From contig JADYYP010000011.1 in assembly GCA_020853575.1 (NCBI GenBank), positions 1 through 64,000 of the forward strand: a DNA stretch of 64,000 bases. Direction: 5' to 3'. This document shows, in pieces, positions 57,519 through 64,000 of this stretch. This stretch comes from Planctomycetota bacterium (GTDB taxonomy: Bacteria > Planctomycetota > UBA1135 > GCA-002686595). A model generated the notes under the pieces. It was not told the DNA's origin. It ran no database searches and saw only the letters and a program-made list of their open reading frames with translations. Made by a program: the position numbers and the translations under genes. How positions within the stretch are numbered: the first letter of the stretch is position 1; every line of letters starts with the position of its first letter.

Positions 57519-59261
57519 TCACTTCGTGCCGCGCAATTGCTCGTAGACGTTGGCCGCGAGCGCGGCATCGACGGCCTGCAGGCGCTGCATCGTCGCATCG
57601 AAGCTTCCGCGATCGCGCTGCAGCGCGTAGGTGAACGCGAGATTGGCGAGCGCCTTGGCGTGCCGCGGGTCGAGTGCCAGCGCGCGCTCGCACGCCGCCC
57701 GCGCTTCGTCGAAACGCGTGAGGTTGAGATACGCCATCCCGAGCCCGCTCCAACCATCGGTGTTCGTGTCGTCGAGCTCGAGCGACTTTCGGTAGGCCTC
57801 GACGGCTTGCTCGCGCTCGAGGAGCTGCAAGTGCGCTTCGCCTGCGTTGTACCAGGCATGCGAATAGTCGGAGCGCGCGCGCAACGCGGCGTCGAAGCAC
57901 TCGAGCGCCTGCCGCAGATCGCGCTCGCGGCGGGTTGTGTCGTAGGTGTTGCGCTCGGCCCTGCGCAGGTGCTGGTTGCCGAGGTTGTTCCAGGCGAGCC
58001 AGTTCGAGTCGGTGACGTCGATGGCGTGTTGGTAGAGCGTGTCACTGGAGCGCCACACACCCACTTGCCGCCACGTGAGCGTCGCGCACGCGCCCAACGA
58101 GGCGAGTGCACCCGCGGCGAGCACGGCTCGCCCGCCGGCGCGCTGCTCGAGCAACTCGTGAGTGCCCCACGCGAGCATCACGAACAGTCCGATGGATGGC
58201 ACGTACGTGTAGCGGTCCGCGAGCGCCTGAGAGCCGACTTGAACGAGCCCGATCACTGGCACGAGCGTGCCGAGGTACCAGAGCCACCCGAGTGCGAGGT
58301 ACGGCCGACGCCGAGCTTGCCAGATCACCAGCACGGTCGCCGCGACGAGCACGCTGGCTGCCACGACCGCGGCGGAGAGCTCGACGCTCGCGCCGATCGT
58401 CGCGGGGTGCGGGTAGAAGCACGCGAGCCCGGTGGGCCAGAGCGTCTTTTGCACGTACACGACGTACGATACCAGCGCGTTCGCCACGCGCTCTCCCAGC
58501 GGATAAGCGTCGAAGGTGCCGGTCGCTCCGCTTCCCGACTGCGCGACCATGGTCGCGACACTCGAAAGCACGCTGAGCGCGAGTAGGGGCAGCTTGTCCA
58601 ACAGGGCGGCGCGCCGCGCTGCGCGCTGCTCGGAGCCCAGCGACCAACGGCGCAAGGGCCAGAGATCGAGCAACACCAGTAGCGCCGGAAGCGTCACCAA
58701 CATCGGCTTCGAGAGCAGTCCGGCCGCGAAGGCCGCCGCGACCCAGACGTAGTTCGCGAGCGTTGGGGCCCGCACGTAGCGCACATAGGCGCCGAGCGTG
58801 AGCAATAGGAACAGCGTGCTGAGCACGTCCTTGCGCTCCGCGATCCACGCGACGGACTCGACGTGCAGCGGGTGCACCGCGAAGGCCGCTGCGACGAACG
58901 CGCTGCGCCAGGTCGCGCTGGTCATCGCCCGCAGCACGAGGAACAACAGCGCGGCATTGGCCGCATGCAGCACCACGCTCACCCAATGATGCGCGCTCGC
59001 CTCGACATCGAAGATCTGGACGTCGAGCATGTGCGACAGCCACGTGAACGGATGCCAGTTGGCCGAGTGCTGCGTCGTGAAGGCCCAGCCGAGCCCTTCC
59101 AGCGACAGGCCCTCGGTGACGTACGGATTGTCGTACACGTAGGCGCCGTCGTCGAAGTCGACGAAGCCGTTCTCGCCAACCAGCGCGTACACCGCGAGAG
59201 TCAGCGCCACCAGCGCCGCTGCGATCCACCTCGCCGAACCGTGACCCGCGTCCTTCGTCAT
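57519..59261 (-). CDS. TMTC-like GT-C glycosyltransferase with C-terminal TPRs
   Basis: Encodes 580 residues. About ten membrane segments (10-430) of the GT-C type: an acidic loop FVDFDDGAYVYDNPYV after the first segment holds the Asp-Asp metal/donor motif, followed by the conserved WHPFTWLSHMLDVQIF, HAANAALLFLVLR, AVHPLHVESVAWIAERKDVLSTLF and ADRYTYVPSIGLF. About four to five TPRs end the protein (WLAWNNLGNQHL, SHAWYNAGEAHLQLLE, TDGWSGLGMAYLNLT, AKALANLAFTYAL). Eukaryotic TMTC proteins transfer O-mannose from dolichol phosphate; the bacterial ones probably use a polyprenyl-phosphate sugar on exported proteins. The gene lies 76 bases upstream of nothing obvious and is codirectional with the FG-GAP protein gene behind it. 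Confidence 0.85.
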   Translation of the reverse strand: MTKDAGHGSARWIAAALVALTLAVYALVGENGFVDFDDGAYVYDNPYVTEGLSLEGLGWAFTTQHSANWHPFTWLSHMLDVQIFDVEASAHHWVSVVLHAANAALLFLVLRAMTSATWRSAFVAAAFAVHPLHVESVAWIAERKDVLSTLFLLLTLGAYVRYVRAPTLANYVWVAAAFAAGLLSKPMLVTLPALLVLLDLWPLRRWSLGSEQRAARRAALLDKLPLLALSVLSSVATMVAQSGSGATGTFDAYPLGERVANALVSYVVYVQKTLWPTGLACFYPHPATIGASVELSAAVVAASVLVAATVLVIWQARRRPYLALGWLWYLGTLVPVIGLVQVGSQALADRYTYVPSIGLFVMLAWGTHELLEQRAGGRAVLAAGALASLGACATLTWRQVGVWRSSDTLYQHAIDVTDSNWLAWNNLGNQHLRRAERNTYDTTRRERDLRQALECFDAALRARSDYSHAWYNAGEAHLQLLEREQAVEAYRKSLELDDTNTDGWSGLGMAYLNLTRFDEARAACERALALDPRHAKALANLAFTYALQRDRGSFDATMQRLQAVDAALAANVYEQLRGTK

Positions 59262-59337
59262 CTCGCGGCGGACTGTACTCGACGCGCTTCCGCGCCGGCC
59301 AATCGGTTCATGTGCGCAGCACCGTCGCCGACGCAGC

Positions 59338-61002
59338 TCAAGGCGTGAACGTGAACTGCAACGCGTTGCTCAGCGACGTGTGCCGCGAGGTATGGGCGTC
59401 GCGCCAAATCGCCTGCATGTGCAGGGTCTGGCCAGTGACGAAAGGCTGCCCGAGCGCGGTGCTGCGCGAGCTCGCGAATGCGCCCCAGTCGAGCTCCAGC
59501 GACCCATCGCATTCTCCCGGCGTTCCGCTGCCGGCGCGCAGCACCGTGCGCTGCAACGGCGCTTGCAAGCACAACGCGCCGATGCTCGTGCCCCAGGGCT
59601 TCGCGGTCGATGCCGAGAGCGCGTAGAACAACATCCCGAGCCGGCGTCCATCTCCGCCGTGGGCCAGCACGCGGAACGAGCCGGCGTTCGAGGCGCTCGC
59701 GCAGCCGATCACCGTCAAGCTCGCGCGGCACTCGCTCGTCGACGCCGCGGGCTCGCATGCGACCGAAATCGCGTTGGGCGAGACCGAGACGTACGCCGCA
59801 CCCTCGCTGCCGCTGGCCCATTGGTCGTGCGCGCCGATCAAGCGCTGTCCCGGCGATTGCGCCACCGCGCAGCCGTAGAACCACGCGATCACGGGCTGCG
59901 GCCCTGGTTGGAGCAACTCGCGTTGTCCCCATTGGCCAGGTCCGCCGAAATCGCGCTCGAAGACATAGGCCTGGCCCAGGACACCCGCTCCGCGCGCTCC
60001 GATCAACAGCTCGTCACCGAGCAGCGACAGCGAGCCACCGAAGGCAGCGGTGAATCCGCCGTCGGAGGCGAGCAGTTTGCGCCTCAGCAGCCAATGACCC
60101 AGCGCGTCGCGCTCGAACACGTAGCTCGAGCCCGCGTTGTACCCGAGATCCGCGTCCTGGGGAGAGCCGACGACTGCAACGCCTGGCCCGATCGCCACCG
60201 ACGAACCGAAGCGGTCGTCCGCGGCTCCATCCGGCGCGAGCAACCGCGCGACCTCGCCCCACTGGTCCGGCCCACCCGCGTCACGCTGGTACACATACGC
60301 TGCTCCGGTCGCGATGCCGTTGGCTCCGATGTCGCGCGTCGCGCCGACGATCGCGAGGTCGTCGCGCAGCGCAACCGAGGCTCCGAAGTAGCGCAGACCT
60401 CCAGGTTGCGAGGGAACGAGCACCTTGACTTGCGTCCACGACGACGTCGACAGCCTGCGGAACAAGTAGGCGCGTCCCGCGACTCCATCGGTGTAGTACG
60501 CGCCGACGAGCAGCGTGTCGTGCGACAGCGCCAGCGCCGAGCCGAACAAGCCGACCATGGCCGTGTCGGATGCAAACAGCACTTGGGATTCGCCCCAGTT
60601 CCCAGGTCCCCCATGGTCGCGCTCGAACACGTGGACCGTGCCTCCGAAGAGCGCGAGCGTCGGCGCACCGACGAAGGCCGTGTCGCCACCGAGGGCCACC
60701 GAGCTCCCGAAGCGCCCCGAGGCCGGCGGAGCCGTCGGCGAGAGGCTCTTCACTTCGCTCCAGCCCGCCTGCAGCTCGAACAGGTGGGCCGCGCCGAACT
60801 CCGGCGCGACGATGGACTCGGCCGGAGCCCCGATCAAAGCGCGCGGGCCATCGATCGCCACGCTCGCTCCGAAAGAGATCCCACTGGGCGTCGCCAGCCG
60901 CGTCGTCGGCCAGGCGCACTGTGCGGGCGCCTCGCGCATGAGCGCGAGCGCGACACCGACGAGCGCGAACATCCCGAGGCCGAGGTGGTGATTTGAGTTC
61001 AT
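59338..61002 (-). CDS. Secreted FG-GAP repeat (integrin-like propeller) protein with shared C-terminal module
   Basis: Encodes 554 residues. Signal peptide MNSNHHLGLGMFALVGVALALMREAPAQ, then seven FG-GAP-like blades (30-410): GASVAIDGPRALIGAPAE, FGSSVALGGDTAFVGAPT, FGSALALSHDTLLVGAYY, FGASVALRDDLAIVGATR, FGSSVAIGPGVAVVGSPQ, FGGSLSLLGDELLIGARG and YGCAVAQSPGQRLIGAHD. The last 140 residues (59338-59760) are the shared module, ending FTFTP. GGGAG precedes the ATG. The propeller is a different type from the TolB-like ones, yet the end module is the same. Confidence 0.85.
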   Translation of the reverse strand: MNSNHHLGLGMFALVGVALALMREAPAQCAWPTTRLATPSGISFGASVAIDGPRALIGAPAESIVAPEFGAAHLFELQAGWSEVKSLSPTAPPASGRFGSSVALGGDTAFVGAPTLALFGGTVHVFERDHGGPGNWGESQVLFASDTAMVGLFGSALALSHDTLLVGAYYTDGVAGRAYLFRRLSTSSWTQVKVLVPSQPGGLRYFGASVALRDDLAIVGATRDIGANGIATGAAYVYQRDAGGPDQWGEVARLLAPDGAADDRFGSSVAIGPGVAVVGSPQDADLGYNAGSSYVFERDALGHWLLRRKLLASDGGFTAAFGGSLSLLGDELLIGARGAGVLGQAYVFERDFGGPGQWGQRELLQPGPQPVIAWFYGCAVAQSPGQRLIGAHDQWASGSEGAAYVSVSPNAISVACEPAASTSECRASLTVIGCASASNAGSFRVLAHGGDGRRLGMLFYALSASTAKPWGTSIGALCLQAPLQRTVLRAGSGTPGECDGSLELDWGAFASSRSTALGQPFVTGQTLHMQAIWRDAHTSRHTSLSNALQFTFTP

Positions 61003-61223
61003 GGTGAGCTCCCGCGGGCGCTTGTTCCGGGTCCTACGCACGGCGCGCGGACGGCTCGTCAGTGCTCGCATTCCTTGTGTCGCACGCACTCACTTGGCGC
61101 GCCAGCGGCCGGGCTCGGCACCGCGGCGGGAGGATGTGCGCAGCCGCCGCCCAGAGCAGCTGCTTCGACTGCGCAGCATGTGACTCGATTGCCAGGCCCG
61201 ATCACGCGTGCCATCGTGAGCAG
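61003..61223. other. Divergent region between the FG-GAP and HPP genes
   Basis: About 220 bases. An open frame continues into it from the HPP gene, but it is Cys/Arg/Ala-rich and unlike the family, so I treat it as non-coding. No promoter can be named. Confidence 0.35.
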
Positions 61224-61973
61224 GTGCAGCTCCGCGAGATTCTCACCCGTTGTTCCGCGCTGGTTGCGCAAGCCCATCCCGCGCGCACCAGTCACCGCGA
61301 GAAATGGTGGTCGGCCCTGGGCGGCTTCCTCGGCATCCTCGCGACCTTCGGGAGCGGCCTGTGGTGGTTCGGCCCCCAACCCGGCCTGGCGATGGTGGCC
61401 TCGCTGGGAGCCTCGTCGGTGTTGCTGTTCGCGGCGCCCCACAGCCCGCTTTCACAGCCGTGGAACGTGATCGGCGGGCACCTCGTGTCCGCGGTGGTGG
61501 GTGTGACCGTCGCCAAGCTCCTCGGAGAGGCATCGGTGCTGGTTGCCGCGGCGCTCGCGGCTGGGCTCGCCATCGCGGCGATGTTCTATTTCCGCTGCTT
61601 GCACCCTCCGGGCGGCGCAACGGCACTCGTCGCCGTACTCGGCGGCGCGCAGATCCACGAGCTCGGTTTTCGCTACGTCCTCGCCCCTGTGGCGGTGAAC
61701 GCCGTCGTGATCCTCGCGCTGGCCCTGCTGTTTGGTTCGCTGTCGCGCGTGCGCCGCTATCCGGCGGGGGCCGCGGCGGCGGCGCCAGTGCTCGCGAAGC
61801 CGGCGCGCGCGGCGATCGACCACGACGACCTGGTGTTCGCGCTGGAGAAGCTCGACACCGTGATCGACGTCGACACCGACGACTTGCTGACGATCTATCA
61901 GCTCGCGACCGGACACCATGCGGACACCGAAACAGCTTCACGGCTCGCGCGCAAGCCGCCGCGCGCGAGCTGA
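61224..61973 (+). CDS. HPP family integral membrane protein
   Basis: Encodes about 249 residues from GTG 61224; the start is uncertain. Four membrane segments form the HPP domain (about 30-180): SALGGFLGILATFGSGLWW, LAMVASLGASSVLLFAAPHSPLSQPWNVIGGH, the name-giving CLHPPGGATALVAVLGG, and VLAPVAVNAVVILALALLFG. A C-terminal cytoplasmic tail (HDDLVFALEKLDTVIDVDTDDLLTIYQLA) follows in place of the CBS domains that some members have. Some family members have been reported as nitrite carriers; the substrate here is unknown. Confidence 0.85.
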   Translation: MQLREILTRCSALVAQAHPARTSHREKWWSALGGFLGILATFGSGLWWFGPQPGLAMVASLGASSVLLFAAPHSPLSQPWNVIGGHLVSAVVGVTVAKLLGEASVLVAAALAAGLAIAAMFYFRCLHPPGGATALVAVLGGAQIHELGFRYVLAPVAVNAVVILALALLFGSLSRVRRYPAGAAAAAPVLAKPARAAIDHDDLVFALEKLDTVIDVDTDDLLTIYQLATGHHADTETASRLARKPPRAS

Positions 61974-62239
61974 GGCGCCAGCGACGCGGAGAACGGCCTC
62001 CGACCGTCTCCCCTGCGCGGAACGACGTGCATCGACCGTGGAGATGGTCGGAGAGTCGGCCGGAGGCAATCCAATCGTGTTCGTGCGTGCCCATGGAGTT
62101 TCACTTCTCCAGCGGTTTCGGGTGGGAAAGCCAGCGCGGTTCCCACGCACGCGAAGGTCCCCGAGCTCGGCCGGCTCGAAGCGCTCGTCTCCCTACGCCG
62201 CGAGCGGTCCAGGTGGGCGGCCCGGCACTGCGGGGGTCG

Positions 62240-62267
62240 AAAAGAAGGGGGCCAAAAGAAGGGGGCC
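62240..62267. repeat. Perfect tandem duplication of a 14-base unit
   Basis: AAAAGAAGGGGGCC occurs twice in a row (62240-62253 and 62254-62267) with no mismatch. It is purine-rich and unlike the surrounding sequence. Confidence 0.9.
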
Positions 62268-62296
62268 GGTGACCCACCGAAGTGAATCACCGGCCC
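62263..62296. terminator. Hairpin overlapping the tandem repeat
   Basis: GGGCCGGTGA (62263-62272) pairs perfectly with TCACCGGCCC (62287-62296), loop 14 bases. The left arm begins inside the second copy of the 14-base repeat. It could be a terminator or the end of a lost mobile element. Confidence 0.4.
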
Positions 62297-62521
62297 TGGG
62301 AGAGAGCCCCGTCGCGCTTCCCGGGCAATGAGCGGCTCGCATTCGCTCAAAGCCCACACGACGGGGTTCAGGAAGCAGGTTAGCCCGCCAGCCTGCTTTG
62401 CACCAGGCTCCAATGCGCGGTGCAGCGCTCGTTTTTCGTGGGACTCGGGCGGGGCGCAGGACCCGAGGCCGGGTCTGCGTAGGAGGCCGGTGCGACTGGC
62501 TGGCCAACCAGGAGCCGCGCC

Positions 62522-62720
62522 GTGCGCGGGCGCGGGACGCTGCCGCTGGTGATCGCGCTCGACAACAGTGGTCCGGGGCGCAGCCAACAGGTGCGGGCGT
62601 GGCTGCACGCGAACGCAGTGGTCGCGCTCTTCAACGTGCCGCACGTGCCGCAGCACAATGCGGGCGCAACCCTCATCAACAACGGTCGCGGAAGCCGCAG
62701 CTGCATGTTGCGCGATCGGA
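62522..62720 (+). pseudogene. Remnant of a DDE integrase-type transposase
   Basis: About 65 residues read like the core of a retroviral-type integrase: LPLVIALDNSGPGRSQQVRAWL, then VVALFNVPHVPQHNAGATL. In intact transposases the DNG/DNGP segment carries the second catalytic Asp, and the P-H-x-P-x-H-N-A is followed by W-x-E with the catalytic Glu. Here that Glu is missing and the frame leaves the family at once. No upstream part with the first Asp is found. It is a broken fragment beside an intact insertion-sequence transposase. The extent is approximate. Confidence 0.45.
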
Positions 62721-62936
62721 ATCTGGGTGAGTGCCGCGGTCTCGTCGGACCGGGCCTGTCTCCAGCGCCCTTGGGCTGCCCCTGGAGCGTTGGCTTCGAA
62801 GCAATGGCGAAGCTCTCACCAACTGTGGTCGCATCGGACGCAAAGGCTTGGCGCGCGAAGGCCTGCGTACGTTTCGTCGGGCGAGCGAGGCGAACCTCCT
62901 TCACGATCCGCAGGGCGTCGAGCCGATGCCGCGAGC

Positions 62937-63995
62937 ATGACCATCGCCGACATCCGCACTCGACGCTGCCCGTTCGAAGACTGCCCCGCCGTTCTCGAGC
63001 AGCGACGACAGCGTGTCGTGCGTCACGCTTCGTTCAAGACTCGACGCGGTCTCCGGCAGCGAATGCTCTGCAAGCACTGCGCGCGCTCATTCGTGGCGAC
63101 GCACGCCACGCCCTATCATCGAATGAAGCGCTCGCGAACGGAGTTCGATGCCGTGATCGCTTTGTCCACTGAAGGCGTGCCTCAGGCTTCCATCGCTCGC
63201 GCGCGGCTCCTCTCGCAGAGCACGGTCTCGCGTTGGATCGCGAAGGCGGCTCTCCACGCGCGGGCATTCGAGGACAAGTACCTGGTGGTCGACGATCCGA
63301 CCGAACTCCAAGTGGACGAGCTCAAGAGCTACGGCGCGGCGCGTGAGCAACGCACCTGGATCTTCAACGCCGTCGAAGTCTGGTCGCGTCTGTGGGTCAA
63401 CACGCGCGTGGGCACGAGAACCCTGCGCAACACGCTCGTTTTTGCACGCACGCTGCGGGCGCGCCTTCGGCGCATCGACGCGCCCGTCCTCGTCACCTCG
63501 GACGAGTTCAAGTACTATCTTCCCTGCCTGCAACGGACGTTCGGTCCCTCGTGCGTCTACGTGCAGGTCAAGAACCGCTACGCGCGCGGCCGCATCACGC
63601 ACACATCCGCGCGCCAGCTGATCGGCGAAGAATGGAAGCTCGAACAAGCTCTCGAACGCTCCGAGGACTCCAAGCGCCCGAACACGGCGTACATCGAGCG
63701 CTTGAATCTGCACCTGCGACGCACTTGCGCGTATCTCAATCGCCGCACGCCCTCGCCGATGCGCAAAGCCCAGCGACTGGCCGAAGTGCTCGACCTCAAT
63801 CGGCTCAACTACAACTTCGTGCGCCGACACTCGTCCCTACGCTTTGGCCGCAAACTCCGCACGCCGGCGATGCAAGCCGGCCTCACCAAGCGCCCGCTCA
63901 CGCTGCGCGAGATCTTCCTCTGGCAGCGCCCACCTTCGAAGTACCCGCCGCCCGGCAACTGGTCCCCAACGCCGCCGCCGCTTCCTTGGCCCTGA
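62937..63995 (+). CDS. IS1-like family transposase
   Basis: Encodes 352 residues. An N-terminal zinc-finger-like part (CPFEDCPAVL...RMLCKHCARSF: Cys pairs) and a helix-turn-helix (VPQASIARARLLSQSTVSRWIAKAA) precede a DDE domain: Asp in LQVDELKSYG, Asp in VLVTSDEFKYY and Glu in NTAYIERLNLHLRRTCAYLNRRT. A C-terminal LNYNFVRRHSSLRFGRKLRTPAMQAGL is typical of this transposase set. It looks intact, so the element may still be active. The stop is 5 bases from the window edge, so the right inverted repeat is not visible; no clear left end is seen. A longer in-frame extension upstream is rejected as spurious. Confidence 0.8.
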   Translation: MTIADIRTRRCPFEDCPAVLEQRRQRVVRHASFKTRRGLRQRMLCKHCARSFVATHATPYHRMKRSRTEFDAVIALSTEGVPQASIARARLLSQSTVSRWIAKAALHARAFEDKYLVVDDPTELQVDELKSYGAAREQRTWIFNAVEVWSRLWVNTRVGTRTLRNTLVFARTLRARLRRIDAPVLVTSDEFKYYLPCLQRTFGPSCVYVQVKNRYARGRITHTSARQLIGEEWKLEQALERSEDSKRPNTAYIERLNLHLRRTCAYLNRRTPSPMRKAQRLAEVLDLNRLNYNFVRRHSSLRFGRKLRTPAMQAGLTKRPLTLREIFLWQRPPSKYPPPGNWSPTPPPLPWP

Positions 63996-64000
63996 CCACG

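Larger units (their letters stand above)
61974..62519. other. Long intergenic region with hairpins and a short tandem repeat
   Basis: About 546 bases without a credible gene. A 12-base stem with one G-T pair (62000-62011 and 62040-62051, 28-base loop) follows the HPP stop and may end its transcript. A 14-base unit is tandemly repeated at 62240-62267, with a 10-base hairpin overlapping its right edge. AGCAGG at about 62370 and CCTGCT 18 bases later form a further small inverted repeat. The region precedes transposase remnants. Confidence 0.45.

Noticed and set aside
61062..61223. N-terminal extension of the HPP protein
   Set aside because: Cys- and Arg-rich sequence unlike the family, with no good ribosome binding site at its start; GTG 61224 preferred, with doubt.
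62568..62936. In-frame extension of the IS1-like transposase
   Set aside because: Composition changes abruptly, it overlaps the integrase remnant in another frame, and the family start with the zinc-finger part fits ATG 62937.

Overview
The window is high-GC bacterial chromosome carrying ordinary household genes (ribBA, recQ, a SUI1 protein, an M1 aminopeptidase) among many large secreted and membrane proteins. The content points to Planctomycetota: Ser/Thr kinases fused to sulfatase-modifying-factor or WD-like domains, a TIGR02999/PF07638-type ECF sigma factor beside one of them, many TolB-like propellers, multihaem cytochromes, and DUF3857/transglutaminase and DUF1570-like proteins. The phylum is inferred from content; no rRNA or tRNA gene was recognised.

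Layout. 1-11 kb (mostly minus strand): a double P-domain secreted protein, a membrane-anchored trypsin-like protease, and a translationally coupled pair of giant TPR/DUF3857/transglutaminase-like proteins, one of which has lost its catalytic residues. 11-19 kb: a DUF4870 protein, a one-haem secreted protein, a HEAT/cyclophilin lipoprotein, a five-haem cytochrome and a beta-propeller with a MopE-type metal-binding motif. 19-28 kb: ribBA, an SRPBCC protein, two lipoprotein/kinase genes, a sulfotransferase and recQ. 28-38 kb: two more propellers, a cytochrome b562-like protein, a quinone-oxidoreductase-like enzyme coupled to an unknown gene, SUI1, M1 peptidase and a DUF4185 lipoprotein. 38-45 kb (plus strand): an ECF sigma/anti-sigma pair running into a PilM-PilN fusion and a PilO-like gene, then a redoxin-fold protein without its cysteines and a YwqK-type repeat protein. 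45-57 kb: an active/inactive metallopeptidase-like pair, an ECF sigma factor facing a kinase, a kexin-like subtilase with a separate prodomain-like lipoprotein, and a third kinase. 57-64 kb: a TMTC-like glycosyltransferase with TPRs, an FG-GAP protein, an HPP membrane protein, a degraded transposase and an intact IS1-like transposase.

The most striking feature is a shared C-terminal module of about 136-143 residues. It occurs on seven otherwise unrelated secreted proteins (stops at 130, 12532, 14796, 17392, 30332, 34534 and 59338). It has four invariant cysteines, a PWG-type and a QRT-type motif, and always ends in a beta-strand followed by a terminal proline. It behaves like a sorting, anchoring or assembly module that does not match a C-terminal signal I can name. 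A second theme is paralogue pairs, or single enzymes, whose catalytic residues are missing: the transglutaminase-like pair, the DUF1570-like pair and the redoxin-fold protein.

Very long antisense reading frames are common here because of the GC content and were treated as shadows of the listed genes.
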